Assembly (NCBI RefSeq): GCF_027921765.1
Contig: NZ_BSEJ01000006.1
Location: 62,001 to 126,000 of the forward strand
DNA: 64,000 nucleotides
Reading direction: 5' to 3'
DNA from: Microbacterium barkeri
GTDB taxonomy: Bacteria; Actinomycetota; Actinomycetes; Actinomycetales; Microbacteriaceae
How positions within the stretch are numbered: the stretch's first letter is position 1; each line of letters begins with the position of its first letter. Below the pieces are notes generated by a model that was not told where the DNA came from, did not search any database, and saw only the letters and a program-made list of their open reading frames with translations. Positions 53,101 through 63,998 of the stretch are shown piece by piece. The translations under genes were made by a program, and so were the position numbers.

Positions 53101-53346
53101 AGGTCGCACAAACCGTCCTCCAGAGGCCCCGGAAGGCCGCAAACTGCGACCCGGACGGCCAGCCCCGACGGCCCATCCGCCCAGGTCGCACAAACCGTCC
53201 CCCGAAGGCCCCGGAAGGCCGCGAACTGCGACCCGGACAACCAGCCCCAACCAGCCATCCGCCCAGGTCGCACAAACCGTCCCCCGAAGGCGCCGGAAGG
53301 CCGCAAACTGCGACCCGGACAGCCAGCCCCGACGACCCGGACAACC
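53101..53346. repeat. Three tandem 82-bp units, each with internal inverted repeat
   Basis: Units start at 53101, 53183 and 53265. Each begins AGGTCGCACAAACCGTCC, passes GGCC(C/G)CCGGAAGGCC-type sequence and ends AACTGCGACCCGGAC, so GGTCGCA and TGCGACC pair within each unit (e.g. 53102-53108 with 53145-53151). The region of 307 bases between two genes has no ORF of interest. It may act as a terminator or REP-like cluster; it is not CRISPR, as no spacers are present. Confidence 0.85.
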
Positions 53347-53389
53347 AGCCCCAACGGCCCCAACAACCCGGACGGCCGAGAACGGAGGG

Positions 53390-54358
53390 CTACGCCTCGG
53401 GCTCGCCGGCGAGGAGGCCGCGGAGCCAGTCGCGCGCCTCGACGAACGCCTCGTCCCCATAGCGCTGCGGGTAATGGACGACCTGGCGATCGGCGCGCGG
53501 GTACGAGCCGAGGAACACCACGTTCGGGCTGAAGCGCCGCAGGCCCATCAGCGCGTCGGCCATCCGCTCGTCGAACACGTGCCCGTCGGCGTCGATGACG
53601 AAGCGGTACCGCCCGAGGGCGTCGCCGATCGGGCGCGACTCGAGCAGGCTCAGGTTGATCCCGCGCGTCGAGAACTGCTCGAGCAGCTCGAGCAGGGCGC
53701 CGGGCTCGTCCTTCGGCAGCTCGGCGACGAGAGACGTCTTGTCGGCTCCGGTGGGCGCGGCCGGCGCGACCGTGCGCGTGACGAGCACGAAGCGCGTGAC
53801 GGCCTCGGGGTTGTCGCCGATGTCCTTCGCGAGCACCTCGACGTCGTGGTGCTCGGCGACGCCCGGCGCGACGATCGCGACCTGCGCGGGCAGCGAGCCG
53901 TCGAGCATCCCCACGGCGCTCGCGACATTGCTCGACGCGACGACGTGCTCGTGATCGGGGATGTTGTCGGCCAGCCATCCGAGGCACTGCGCGTAGGCGA
54001 CCGGATGGCCCGCGACGCCGACCGGCTTCTGCGCGCGGATGTCGTCGAGAGACGCCCCGGGATGCGCGACGAGCCAGAAGCGCACGGGGACGAGGTACTC
54101 GCCGACGATCCGGAGCCCGGGGATGGTCGCGAGTGCGTCCTGCGCGCTCGAGACGCCGCCCTCGATCGAGTTCTCGATCGCGATCATGGCGGCGTCGCTG
54201 CGCCCCGACACGACGTCGGCGAGCGCCTGCCCGACGTTGCTCACCGGGCGCCAGATCTGGCCGCGCGCCTCGGGGACCTGCGCGAGCGCGGCCTCGGTGA
54301 AGGTGCCGGCAGGCCCCAGATAGCTGTACGTCCGGCGTTCGGGGGCATCCGTCGACAT
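53390..54358 (-). CDS. pheA: Prephenate dehydratase
   Basis: 322 aa. The catalytic domain (about 8-195) has [25 protein letters not shown] and VTRFVLV (the TRF motif with the key Thr/Arg/Phe). The ACT domain (about 210-290) has [17 protein letters not shown] and LLESRPIG (ESRP, phenylalanine feedback site). It converts prephenate to phenylpyruvate. Start ATG 54356-54358; TAGGCT lies seven bases upstream with no ribosome site, so leaderless translation is possible. Its 3' end is close to the repeat array. Divergent from pgm with 81 bases between. Confidence 0.95.
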   Translation of the reverse strand: MSTDAPERRTYSYLGPAGTFTEAALAQVPEARGQIWRPVSNVGQALADVVSGRSDAAMIAIENSIEGGVSSAQDALATIPGLRIVGEYLVPVRFWLVAHPGASLDDIRAQKPVGVAGHPVAYAQCLGWLADNIPDHEHVVASSNVASAVGMLDGSLPAQVAIVAPGVAEHHDVEVLAKDIGDNPEAVTRFVLVTRTVAPAAPTGADKTSLVAELPKDEPGALLELLEQFSTRGINLSLLESRPIGDALGRYRFVIDADGHVFDERMADALMGLRRFSPNVVFLGSYPRADRQVVHYPQRYGDEAFVEARDWLRGLLAGEPEA

Positions 54359-54439
54359 GACGATCAGCCTAGACGGCTCTGCGACGACTCCGAGACGAAG
54401 AACTGTGCACGGAGGGCCTCGACGGGGCAGACTTGCCCT

Positions 54440-56083
54440 ATGACGAGCCGTGCCGGACTCCCCGCTGAAGCATCCGACCTCATCGATGTCGATGAGCTGA
54501 TCTCCGCCTACTACGACCGCGCACCCGATCCCTCGATCCCCGCGCAGCAGGTCGCGTTCGGCACGAGCGGTCATCGCGGCTCGAGCCTCTCGACGAGCTT
54601 CAACGAGAACCACATCCTCGCGACGACCCAGGCCATCGTCGACTACCGCAACGAGCAGGGCATCGCCGGCCCGCTCTTCCTCGGGCGCGACACCCACGGC
54701 CTGTCGCTGCCCGCCGAGCGGAGCGCGATCGAGGTGCTCGTCGCGAACGGCGTCGACGTGCGCGTCGACGCGCGCGACTCGTGGGTGCCGACCCCCGCGC
54801 TCAGCCACGCCATCCTCGCGTACAACCGCGGCCGCGCCGCCGACGACCCAGGCCGCGCGGACGGCATCGTCGTGACGCCGAGCCACAACCCGCCGGCCGA
54901 CGGCGGCTTCAAGTACAACCCGCCGCACGGCGGCCCCGCCGACACCGATGCGACCGGCTGGATCGCTGACCGGGCGAACGCGCTCATCGCGAGCGGCCTC
55001 GACGCAGTCAAGCGCGTCAAGCACGCCGACATCGACCTCGACTCGCTCGGCCAGTACGACTTCCGCGAGGCGTACGTGCGCGACCTCTCGACGATCATCG
55101 ACGTCGAGGCCATCCGCAAGGCCGGCGTCCGCATCGGCGCCGACCCGCTCGGCGGCGCGTCCGTCGAGTACTGGGCGCTCATCGCCGAGATGCACGGCCT
55201 CGACCTCACCGTCGTGAACCCCGACGTCGACCCGACCTGGAAGTTCATGACGCTCGACTGGGACGAGAAGATCCGGATGGATCCGTCGTCGCCGTCGGCC
55301 ATGGCCTCGCTCGTCGCACGTCGCGACGAGTACGACATCCTCACGGGCAACGACGCCGATGCCGATCGGCACGGCATCGTCACGCCCGACGCGGGGCTCA
55401 TGAACCCCAACCACTACCTCGCCGTCGCGATCGACTACCTGTTCTCGCATCGTCCCGGATGGTCGCCGGACGCGGCCGTCGGCAAGACGCTCGTCTCGTC
55501 GATGATGATCGACAAGGTGACCGCGGCGCTCGGGCGTCGCCTGCTCGAGGTGCCCGTCGGCTTCAAGTGGTTCGTCCCGGGCCTCCTCGACGGCTCGGTC
55601 GCGTTCGGCGGCGAGGAGTCGGCGGGCGCGTCGTTCCTCCGCATGGACGGCTCGGTCTGGACGACCGACAAGGACGGCATCCTCCTGTGCCTGCTCGCGG
55701 CTGAGATCCTCGCCGTCACGGGCAAGACGCCCTCGCAGCGCTACGCGGAGCTCGAGGCCGAGTACGGCTCGTCGGCCTACCAGCGCGTCGACGCCCCGGC
55801 CACCCCCGAGCAGAAGTCCGCCCTCAAGGCGCTCTCCCCCGACGACGTCTCGGCGTCCGAGCTGGCGGGCGAGCCGATCACGGCCAAGCTCTCGCACGCT
55901 CCGGGCAACGACGCGGCGATCGGCGGCCTCAAGGTGCAGACGGAGCACGCGTGGTTCGCCGCCCGCCCGTCGGGCACCGAGGACGTCTACAAGCTCTACG
56001 CCGAGTCGCTCAAGGGCGAGGAGCACCTCCGCCAGGTGCAGGAGGAGGCGCGCGCGGTCGTGACCGCGGCCCTCGGCGGCTGA
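54440..56083 (+). CDS. pgm: Phosphoglucomutase (alpha-D-glucose-phosphate specific)
   Basis: 547 aa from ATG 54440. Alpha-D-phosphohexomutase fold: [13 protein letters not shown] near the N-terminus, the phosphoserine loop [11 protein letters not shown], the metal loop [10 protein letters not shown], the sugar-binding loop GEESAG ([11 protein letters not shown]) and the C-terminal phosphate loop [10 protein letters not shown]. Interconverts glucose-1-P and glucose-6-P for glycogen and nucleotide-sugar synthesis. The Wadjet operon starts 63 bases after its stop with no terminator in between, so read-through is possible. Confidence 0.95.
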   Translation: MTSRAGLPAEASDLIDVDELISAYYDRAPDPSIPAQQVAFGTSGHRGSSLSTSFNENHILATTQAIVDYRNEQGIAGPLFLGRDTHGLSLPAERSAIEVLVANGVDVRVDARDSWVPTPALSHAILAYNRGRAADDPGRADGIVVTPSHNPPADGGFKYNPPHGGPADTDATGWIADRANALIASGLDAVKRVKHADIDLDSLGQYDFREAYVRDLSTIIDVEAIRKAGVRIGADPLGGASVEYWALIAEMHGLDLTVVNPDVDPTWKFMTLDWDEKIRMDPSSPSAMASLVARRDEYDILTGNDADADRHGIVTPDAGLMNPNHYLAVAIDYLFSHRPGWSPDAAVGKTLVSSMMIDKVTAALGRRLLEVPVGFKWFVPGLLDGSVAFGGEESAGASFLRMDGSVWTTDKDGILLCLLAAEILAVTGKTPSQRYAELEAEYGSSAYQRVDAPATPEQKSALKALSPDDVSASELAGEPITAKLSHAPGNDAAIGGLKVQTEHAWFAARPSGTEDVYKLYAESLKGEEHLRQVQEEARAVVTAALGG

Positions 56084-56146
56084 GCGTTGTCCGGGGTCGG
56101 CGGCAGGATGGCCGTCGACCGCGTTCCCGATCATCACGCAGGATTC

Positions 56147-57598
56147 ATGTCGGCTCTCGCACGCGCTCATGCCCTCACGCGGCTCCTCGCCGACGAGGCC
56201 ACCTGGCGACTGCTGCGCGCCGACCTCGCACCGGTGATCGTCGCTGTGCTCGACTCCCACCTCGGCGGGGAGGAGCGCCGGATCGACAGCGAGGAGCTGT
56301 ACGAGCGCATCGACGTCGATCTCGAGGAGCTGCGCGCGCACGGCTTCGAGCTGCCCGGTTCCGCGCGCGGATACTGCGCCGCGTGGCGCACCGACGGCTA
56401 CCTCGTCCGCCGGCCGTCCGAGGCATCGCGAGGAGAGACGTTCGAGCTCTCCCCGGCGGCGCTCGGCGCGATCCGATTCCTCGCTCAGCTCGCCCAGCCG
56501 CGGCAGAGCGTCACGGAGTCGCGGCTCACGAGCATCGCCCGACAGCTGCAGCAGCTCGCGATCGACACGGATCCCGACGCGTCGCGTCGACTCGCGCAGC
56601 TCTACGCTCAACGCGACCGCATCGACGCCCAGATCGAGGCGATCGCGGCCGGCGAGGAGACGACGCTCGACGCGAGCCGTGGACTCGAGCGCGTCCGGGA
56701 CATCCTCGCGCAGGCCGAGGACATCCCGTCCGATTTCGCCCGCGTCCGCGCGCAGTTCGAAGACCTCAACCGCGAGCTCCGCGCGCGGGTCGTGGAGTCG
56801 GACACGGCGCAGCGCAGCGTGCTCGACGAGATCTTCCGCGGGGTCGACCTCATCGCCGACTCCGATGCAGGCCGCAGCTTCTCCGGGTTCTCCTCCCTCG
56901 TCCTCGACCCGGAGGTCGGCGAGGCGTTCGACGACGACATCCGCAGCGTTCTCGAGCGAGAGTTCGCGACATCCCTCACGCAGCAGGAGCGGCGATTCCT
57001 GCGTCGCCTCCTCCGCACGCTCAAAGAGCGCAGCGCCGAGATCCACGACGTCATCACCTCGTTCGCCCGCGGCCTTCGACGCTATGTGCAGTCGCAGGAC
57101 TACCAGCGCGACCGGGTGCTGCGGCGCGAGCTCCGCGCCGCCCTCGCCGAGGGCCATGCGGCCTCGACGCACATCAAGCCGTTCCATCCGACCGCCCTCC
57201 GCCTCGATCTCGCGGCCGTATCGCTCACGAGCGCGGGTGCCGTCCGCCTCCACGACCCCTCGGAGCACGACGCCTCGCAGGAGGTCGTCGCCCATTCCGC
57301 CGAGCTCGCGTCGTACGAGGAGCTGCGCGCGATGGCGCGCGAGACCGAAATCGACTTCGACGAGCTCACGCGCAACGTCAACGATCTCCTCGCCGAGGGA
57401 GGACCCTGCTCGGTCGGGGAGGTGCTCTCCCGCCGTCCCGCGACACAGGGTGTCGCGAGCGTCGTCGGACTGCTCGCGCTGGGAGCCGAACAGGGAGTCG
57501 CCGAGGAGGCGACCGAGCGCGTCTCGTGGCGCGGAGAGGACGAGGTCGAGCGGATGGCCGAGGTGCCGGTGTTCCGATTCACGGGGAGGCTGCTGTGA
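56147..57598 (+). CDS. jetA: Wadjet system subunit JetA (DUF3375, MukF-like kleisin)
   Basis: 483 aa from ATG 56147 (GCAGGA upstream); longer starts at 56087 or 56108 have no better site. DUF3375 protein: winged-helix N-terminus (ALTRLLADEATWRLLRADLAP), long helical middle with a coiled-coil feel (LAQLYAQRDRIDAQIEAIAAG), and a C-terminal region (AEVPVFRFTGRLL) typical of JetA. It is the kleisin-like bridge of the JetABC condensin-type complex. First gene of jetABCD, 63 bases behind pgm, with GTGA overlap to jetB. Confidence 0.92.
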   Translation: MSALARAHALTRLLADEATWRLLRADLAPVIVAVLDSHLGGEERRIDSEELYERIDVDLEELRAHGFELPGSARGYCAAWRTDGYLVRRPSEASRGETFELSPAALGAIRFLAQLAQPRQSVTESRLTSIARQLQQLAIDTDPDASRRLAQLYAQRDRIDAQIEAIAAGEETTLDASRGLERVRDILAQAEDIPSDFARVRAQFEDLNRELRARVVESDTAQRSVLDEIFRGVDLIADSDAGRSFSGFSSLVLDPEVGEAFDDDIRSVLEREFATSLTQQERRFLRRLLRTLKERSAEIHDVITSFARGLRRYVQSQDYQRDRVLRRELRAALAEGHAASTHIKPFHPTALRLDLAAVSLTSAGAVRLHDPSEHDASQEVVAHSAELASYEELRAMARETEIDFDELTRNVNDLLAEGGPCSVGEVLSRRPATQGVASVVGLLALGAEQGVAEEATERVSWRGEDEVERMAEVPVFRFTGRLL

Positions 57599-58242
57599 CG
57601 GAGGAGGCGGAAGCCCGGCAGGATGGGCTGTGGCGCGGCGACGAAGGCGCCCTGAAGCTCGAGTCGCGCAAGGCGCTGCTCAAGCTCATCCAAGGCCCCT
57701 ACCTGTCGGCGTCCCGCTCGCCACGGCAGTGGGCCGCGCTGCTCTCCGACGAGGCGACGGTGCGCTCGCGCCTCAACGACCTCTTCCTCGACCTCGTCGT
57801 CGACCGAGACGGCGGCTTCGCCTTCGTGCGCAACGTCGACGCGGGCGAGCTCGACGTGCCGAGCGCGGTCCGCTCCGAGTCGCTGACCTTCCTCGACACG
57901 GCGATGCTGCTCGTCCTGCGCCAGCTGCTTCTGAGCGCCGAGAGCGAGGGGCGCGTGATCGTCGGGCAGGACGAGGTGTTCGAGCAGCTCGAGCCGTTCC
58001 GCACCGCGGATCGGGACGAGACCGACTTCCGGAAGCGCCTGAACGCATCGTGGGTCAAGATGAAGAACCGCCTCCGCGTCGTGCACACGGTCTCGGAGGA
58101 TCGCGTCGAGATCTCGCCCGTGCTGCGCCTCCTCGTCGACGCGGAGCAGGCGCGGGCCATCGCCGCGGAGTACGCCCGGATCCGCGCGGGCGAACGGACG
58201 CCCGATCGCGACGCCGAGGAGGCCGCCGATGACGATGCTTGA
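57595..58242 (+). CDS. jetB: Wadjet system subunit JetB (DUF4194, MukE-like)
   Basis: 215 aa from GTG 57595, overlapping the jetA stop by 4 bases, with GGGGAGG upstream. DUF4194: LESRKALLKLIQGPYLS, LSDEATVRSRLNDLFLDLVVD and LTFLDTAMLLVLRQLLL helices, ending in an acidic tail. JetB is the KITE-type subunit that joins JetA and JetC and helps regulate DNA loading. Overlaps jetC by 14 bases. Length is normal for the family. Confidence 0.92.
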   Translation: MTEEAEARQDGLWRGDEGALKLESRKALLKLIQGPYLSASRSPRQWAALLSDEATVRSRLNDLFLDLVVDRDGGFAFVRNVDAGELDVPSAVRSESLTFLDTAMLLVLRQLLLSAESEGRVIVGQDEVFEQLEPFRTADRDETDFRKRLNASWVKMKNRLRVVHTVSEDRVEISPVLRLLVDAEQARAIAAEYARIRAGERTPDRDAEEAADDDA

Positions 58243-61200
58243 CCTGCCGATCGCACCCTCCCGTCCGCAATGGCGCCTCGCCCGCATCGAGGTCGTCAAC
58301 TGGGGCACCTTCGACGGCGCACACGGCATCGACGTCGCGCGCAAGGGTCATCTCTTCACGGGGGCTTCGGGATCGGGCAAGTCGTCGCTGCTCGACGCGG
58401 TCGCGGCCGTCATGACGCCGGACCGATGGCTCCGCTTCAACGCGGCCGCACAGGACGGCTCTTCGCGTGCCGACGACCGCAGCCTGGTCAGCTACGTCCG
58501 CGGCGCATGGAGCAAGGAGGCCGACGAGGCGCTCGACCGCGCCGTCAGCGCCTACGTGCGGCCGAGAGCGACGTGGAGCGGCATCCTGCTCCGCTACGAG
58601 AACGAGGTCGACGCGCCGGTGACCCTGGTCCGGCTCTTCCATCTCCCCGGCAGCGGCACGGATCGGGCCGATCTGCGCGACGCGCTCCTCCTCCTGCGAG
58701 ACACGGTCGCCCTCGTCGACTTCGCCCCGTTCGCCGCGAAGGGCATCGAGGCGCGTCGGCTCAAGGCCGCATACCCCGACGCCTACGTCTCGACCGGCTC
58801 ACACGGCGGTTTCTACCAGCGGCTCCGCCGCTCGCTCGGCATCGGATCGGACAACGCGCTCCAGCTCCTGCACCGCACGCAGGCGGCGAAGAACCTCGGC
58901 AGCCTCGATCACCTGTTCCGCACCTTCATGCTCGACCGGCCGTCGACCTTCGAGCGCGCCGACAACGCGACCGAGCAGTTCGGCGAGCTGAGCGCGGCGC
59001 ATCAGCACGTCGTCCAGCTGCGCCTGCAGGCCGAGCAGCTTCGCGAGATCTCGGCGACGATCGCCGCATACGAGCGGGAGTCGCGCGTCGCCGCCGAGCT
59101 CGAGCGCCTGCTCGCGGTGCGCGAGGTGTTCCAGGATCGCTTCCACCTGAAGATCACCCAAGACGATCACGCCGATCTGATCGCCGCGAAGGCGCGCGCC
59201 GAGGATGTCGCACAGAGAGCCGCCCGCGCACGCGAGGAGGCCGACGAGCAGCTCCGCGCCGCACAGCTGCGCGAGGCCCAGCTCGGCGGCGGCGACGCGC
59301 AGCACCTCCGGGCTCGCCTCGACGACGCGCGTGCAGCAGCCGACGCGACGGCCCGACGCTGGTCGCAGCTCGCCGCCGAGCTGTCGGGAGTCGGCCTCGA
59401 CACCCCACCGCAGAGCGCGGCCGACTTCGCCGAGCTGCAGCAGGCAGCCCGCTCCGCACTCGACGAGGAGCGCCCCGCTGCCTCCCGCGACCACGCGGCG
59501 AATGCGCGGTTCTTCGAAGCCAGGCGCGAACTCGAGAAGATCGACGCCGAGCTCGAAGCGCTGCGCCGTCGGCGGAGCAACATCCCCGCCGATCTCCAGG
59601 GCGTCCGGGCGTGGCTGTGCGCAGAGACCGGGTTGACCGAGCAGGCGCTCCCCTTCGGCGGAGAGCTCATCGAGGTCCTGCCAGAGTACGAGGAGTGGAC
59701 GGGGGCGATCGAGCGCGTGCTGCGACCGATCGCGTCGTCACTGCTCGTACGGGATGAGCATCTCGCCGCGGTGCGACGGCTCGTCGAGGGCCGGCACCTG
59801 GGGGCACGGCTCGTCGTCGAGGCCGTCCCCCTCGTCGCGGAATCGCCTCGCCCCGCCCGGGCTCCCCAGACGCTGCTCCACCGCATCCGGGTGTCGGACG
59901 GGCCGTTCGGCACCTGGCTCTCGTCGCGCCTCGCGACCTCCTACGACATCTCGTGCGTCGACGGGCCGGACGCCCTCGACGACGTCGAGCGCGGCGTCAC
60001 GATCGGCGGCCAGATCAAGCTGTCGTCACGGCGCTATGAGAAGAACGACCGCGTGGCCATCGACGACCGCCGCCACTGGATCCTCGGCGCGGACAACGAG
60101 GCGAAGGTCGAGCTCCTCCTCGTGCGCAGGCGCGACGCCGAGCGACGGATGGCCGAGGCCGCGGGGCTGCTCGACGCCGTCCAGCGCGAGATCGAGGCCG
60201 CGGCTCGGCGGCGGGCGACGCTCGAGCGCGTGCTCGAGACGGAGTGGTCGAGCATTGACCGCGAGGCGGCGGAGGCGGCGGTGGCCGCTCGCCTGCGCGA
60301 GCTGGCCGCCCTCACGGAAGGCAACGGCGAGCTGGCCGACGCGACCCGCGTCGCAGAGGAGGCCCGTGCGCTCTGGCATCAGCGGGATGAGGCGTCGCGC
60401 CTCGCCGACACCGAGCTCGCGCGCGCGGGGGATCGCCTTCACGACACCGAGCGTCTCATCGAGACGCTCACGGCACGTCTCGATGGCCGGACGATCGACG
60501 AGGCGGACGCGCGAGATCTCGAGGCCCGCTACCGGTCCATCCAGCGCCGCATCGGGCGCGACGACATCGAGCGCGTCGGACAGCGGGTCACCTCCGCGAT
60601 GCACCACGAGGCGACGGCGGCAGGTGCGCGGCGAGCCGAGGCGCAGTCGTCGTTCCAGGAGCAGGCGGGCGCGTTCCGCGCGCGCTGGGAGAGCGCCGCT
60701 GCTGATCTCACCTCATCGATCGAGGATCGCGACGGTTACCGAGCACTCCTCGCCACGATCGAGTCGCGAGGGCTCCCCGAGCACGAGAGCAACTTCCAGC
60801 GCCTCCTGCGAGAGCGCTCACGCGACCTCATCGGGCATCTGCTCAGCGACATCCGCGACGCGCCCAAGCAGATCGCCGAGCGCATCGACCCCGTCAACAG
60901 CTCGCTGGGGCGCTCGCTCTTCGACACAGACCGCTTCCTGCGCATCGTCGTCAAGGTGCGCCGCGGACCCGAGGTCGTCGAGTTCATGTCGGATCTCAAG
61001 TCGATCGTCGACGGCGCGTGGGCCGACGACGATCTCGACCGTGCCGAGCAGCGGTTCGCCGTGCTCGAGCGCATCATGCGCCGCCTCGCTTCCGATGACA
61101 GCGCCGACCGCGGGTGGCGGCAGCGATGCCTCGATACGCGCGAGCACGTCTCCTTCACCGCGCACGAGGTCGACAGAGCGGGTCGCGTGGTGGGCGTGCA

Positions 61201-61531
61201 CGATTCGAGCGCGGGGCTCTCGGGTGGACAACGCCAGAAGCTCGTCATCTTCTGCCTCGCTGCTGCTCTCCGCTACCAGCTCACGACGGATGACGAGGAT
61301 GTTCCGACCTACGCGACGATCGTGCTCGACGAGGCCTTCGACAAGGCGGACAGCCGGTACACGCGGATGGCCATGGATGTGTTCACGGAGTTCGGCTTCC
61401 ACATGATCCTCGCGACACCGCACAAGCTCCTGCAGACGATCGAACGCTACGTCGGCGCCGTGACGTCGGTGTCGAATCCGAGCAGACAGCAGTCCGTGCT
61501 CGCGAACGTCGCGTTCACGGAGCGGCGATGA
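58229..61531 (+). CDS. jetC: Wadjet system subunit JetC (SMC/MukB-like ATPase)
   Basis: 1100 aa SMC-type protein. N-terminal Walker A FTGASGSGKSSLL (about 44-56), long coiled-coil arms (ALRDDADEQLRAAQLREAQL-type helices) with a central hinge region, then the C-terminal signature LSGGQRQKL (near 995) and Walker B IVLDEAFDKADSRYT (about 1030-1044). It is the motor that extrudes DNA loops on circular DNA. Start ATG 58229; ATG 58235 is a second choice, but GAGGAGGCC precedes the first. Cytoplasmic, as a dimer with JetA and JetB. Confidence 0.93.
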   Translation: MTMLDLPIAPSRPQWRLARIEVVNWGTFDGAHGIDVARKGHLFTGASGSGKSSLLDAVAAVMTPDRWLRFNAAAQDGSSRADDRSLVSYVRGAWSKEADEALDRAVSAYVRPRATWSGILLRYENEVDAPVTLVRLFHLPGSGTDRADLRDALLLLRDTVALVDFAPFAAKGIEARRLKAAYPDAYVSTGSHGGFYQRLRRSLGIGSDNALQLLHRTQAAKNLGSLDHLFRTFMLDRPSTFERADNATEQFGELSAAHQHVVQLRLQAEQLREISATIAAYERESRVAAELERLLAVREVFQDRFHLKITQDDHADLIAAKARAEDVAQRAARAREEADEQLRAAQLREAQLGGGDAQHLRARLDDARAAADATARRWSQLAAELSGVGLDTPPQSAADFAELQQAARSALDEERPAASRDHAANARFFEARRELEKIDAELEALRRRRSNIPADLQGVRAWLCAETGLTEQALPFGGELIEVLPEYEEWTGAIERVLRPIASSLLVRDEHLAAVRRLVEGRHLGARLVVEAVPLVAESPRPARAPQTLLHRIRVSDGPFGTWLSSRLATSYDISCVDGPDALDDVERGVTIGGQIKLSSRRYEKNDRVAIDDRRHWILGADNEAKVELLLVRRRDAERRMAEAAGLLDAVQREIEAAARRRATLERVLETEWSSIDREAAEAAVAARLRELAALTEGNGELADATRVAEEARALWHQRDEASRLADTELARAGDRLHDTERLIETLTARLDGRTIDEADARDLEARYRSIQRRIGRDDIERVGQRVTSAMHHEATAAGARRAEAQSSFQEQAGAFRARWESAAADLTSSIEDRDGYRALLATIESRGLPEHESNFQRLLRERSRDLIGHLLSDIRDAPKQIAERIDPVNSSLGRSLFDTDRFLRIVVKVRRGPEVVEFMSDLKSIVDGAWADDDLDRAEQRFAVLERIMRRLASDDSADRGWRQRCLDTREHVSFTAHEVDRAGRVVGVHDSSAGLSGGQRQKLVIFCLAAALRYQLTTDDEDVPTYATIVLDEAFDKADSRYTRMAMDVFTEFGFHMILATPHKLLQTIERYVGAVTSVSNPSRQQSVLANVAFTERR

Positions 61532-62676
61532 GCGCCCCCGTCTCGATCGCGACCGCTCGCGAGCGGGCGGCTCGCGTCGTCGCCCGCGAGCAGAGAGCGT
61601 GGGCTGCGCACGGCGGCGACGACGTCCGCTGGGAACTGCCGCTCCATCCTCCGAGCGAGCGAGCGGCTCTCGCGGATCTGAACGCGGCGATCGGATGGGC
61701 CGCAGGGTGGCGGATCGACGAGGACGGCGTCGAGGTGACGTGGACGACACGCCGCTGGCCCAGCGCGGGCGCGCAGGCGATCCCTGAGCGGTGCACAGTG
61801 ACGGGTGCCGACGCCATGGCGCGATTCGCAGGGCGCTCCGTCGAGCGCGAGTGGCGAAGGCTCAGGGATCGGGCGCACGCGCTCCGCGTGCGCCTCGGCG
61901 ATTCCGCCGAGGTCCGGTCCGCCGTGCAGCGTCATGGCACGTCCCTCGCGCGACTGTCCGAGGCCGATCTCCTCCTCCTCGGCGAAGTCGTCGAGTGGCT
62001 GGTGGAGAACCCGGCTTCCGGATACCGGCTCCGGCAGGTTCCGATCCCGGGGATGCACACGAAGTGGCTCGGCGCCCACCGCGCGCTCGTCGAGGCGCTG
62101 CACAGCGCCGCGACGGGAAGGGAGTCCCTCGGCCTGATCACCTCGATGCCCGGCGTGCGCGTGCGCTTCCTCGACGCTCGTCTGCGCCCCGGCGGACTCG
62201 CCGACATCGTCGCCCCGCTCGATGAGCTTGCGGGCCTCCGCGTTCCCGCGCGGACGGTCGTGGTGGTCGAGAACCTGGAGACGCTGCTCGCGCTGCCCGA
62301 GCGAGGTGGCGTCGTCGCGGTGCACGGAAGTGGATACGCCGTCGCCGACGCGATCCCGCGGCTGCCCTGGGTGGCGGCCGCGCGCGTCCTCTACTGGGGC
62401 GATCTCGACGCCGACGGATTCGCCATCCTCCATGCGCTCCGAGTTCGCGGTGTGACGGCGCAGAGCCTGCTCATGGACGAGGAGACGCTCATCGCGTTCC
62501 GCGATCTCTGGGTCGCCGATCCGGGCACGGCCGCGCCCCGCGCGCTGTCGGCTCTGACCGCGGCGGAGCAGCGAGCGCTGGGCCGTATCCACAGCGAGGG
62601 CGGCATCCGGCTCGAGCAGGAGCGCGTGCCCTGGCCCTATGCGCTCGCGGCGCTCGACGACGCGATTGGCGGCTGA
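61528..62676 (+). CDS. jetD: Wadjet system nuclease JetD (DUF3322/DUF2220, Toprim)
   Basis: 382 aa. N-terminal DUF3322 (WELPLHPPSERAALADLNAA, VEVTWTTRRW), a central region, then a C-terminal Toprim-like nuclease domain: acidic Glu in VVVVENLETLL (near 247) and the DxD pair in YWGDLDADGF (near 290). JetD cuts plasmid DNA recognised by JetABC. The start overlaps the jetC stop (ATGA). The gene ends three bases before the stop of the convergent small membrane protein, and no terminator was seen in between. Confidence 0.92.
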   Translation: MSAPVSIATARERAARVVAREQRAWAAHGGDDVRWELPLHPPSERAALADLNAAIGWAAGWRIDEDGVEVTWTTRRWPSAGAQAIPERCTVTGADAMARFAGRSVEREWRRLRDRAHALRVRLGDSAEVRSAVQRHGTSLARLSEADLLLLGEVVEWLVENPASGYRLRQVPIPGMHTKWLGAHRALVEALHSAATGRESLGLITSMPGVRVRFLDARLRPGGLADIVAPLDELAGLRVPARTVVVVENLETLLALPERGGVVAVHGSGYAVADAIPRLPWVAAARVLYWGDLDADGFAILHALRVRGVTAQSLLMDEETLIAFRDLWVADPGTAAPRALSALTAAEQRALGRIHSEGGIRLEQERVPWPYALAALDDAIGG

Positions 62677-62679
62677 CCT

Positions 62680-62931
62680 TCAGTCGCGGGGCCCGCGATC
62701 CTCCCAGACGCGCTTCGCGATCGCGGCCACCTCCGCGTCCAGATGCTCCATCCGGGTATCCATCGCGTCGAAGCGCGCGTCCATCCGGTCTCCGAGCGCC
62801 CGCATCGAGTCGCTCACCGCCTGAAGCGAACGGTGCGTCGCGGTCCAGATCATGCTCGCCGAGAGCGTCGTCACGCCGAGCATGGTCGCGCCGAACACGC
62901 TGATCAGCACCCACACCTGGATCTCGGTCAT
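62680..62931 (-). CDS. Small membrane protein with C-terminal coiled coil
   Basis: 83 aa from ATG 62929-62931, with GGGGAG six bases upstream (an ATG six bases earlier is too close to that site). One membrane helix near the N-terminus (VWVLISVFGATMLGVTT), then a heptad-like stretch (LQAVSDSMRALGDRMDARFD, TRMEHLDAEVAAIAKRV) that would form a coiled coil, then an acidic/basic end. Family not recognised by name; many bacteria have such short phage-holin-like or scaffold proteins. Convergent with jetD, separated by three bases; may be unrelated to Wadjet. Confidence 0.6.
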   Translation of the reverse strand: MTEIQVWVLISVFGATMLGVTTLSASMIWTATHRSLQAVSDSMRALGDRMDARFDAMDTRMEHLDAEVAAIAKRVWEDRGPRD

Positions 62932-62940
62932 GGACATCTC

Positions 62941-63047
62941 CCCATTGTGTCGCGGGCGTGCTCGGAACTCCAGGGTGTCGCGTCGCTCGAGCACTCGGTG
63001 CTGCACGACGGCGATGTGAGCGGAAACGCCGAATGAAATGGTGCTGT
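62941..63047. other. Intergenic region between small membrane protein and hydrolase
   Basis: About 107 bases containing the ribosome site of the small membrane protein and no gene. It leads into the terminator palindrome. No promoter was recognised with confidence. Confidence 0.3.
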
Positions 63048-63095
63048 GCACGCGACGACGGCCCGCCCCGATCGGGGCGGGCCGTCGTCGCGTGC
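63048..63095 (-). terminator. 48-bp perfect palindrome, terminator of hydrolase gene
   Basis: Left arm 63048-63071 (begins GCACGCGACGACGGCCCGCC) and right arm 63072-63095 are exact complements with no spacer; the fold would loop at CGATCG. It ends three bases from the hydrolase stop. Unusually long and stable for a terminator. Confidence 0.8.
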
Positions 63096-63098
63096 GGG

Positions 63099-63998
<900 letters not shown>

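Noticed and set aside
53101..53346. CRISPR-like array
   Set aside because: The period is 82 bases with near-identical units and no unique spacers, and there are no cas genes nearby.
53390..57295. Very long minus-strand open frame through pgm and the start of jetA
   Set aside because: Only the last 322 codons (pheA) look like a protein; the rest is the antisense of pgm and jetA, open because of high GC.
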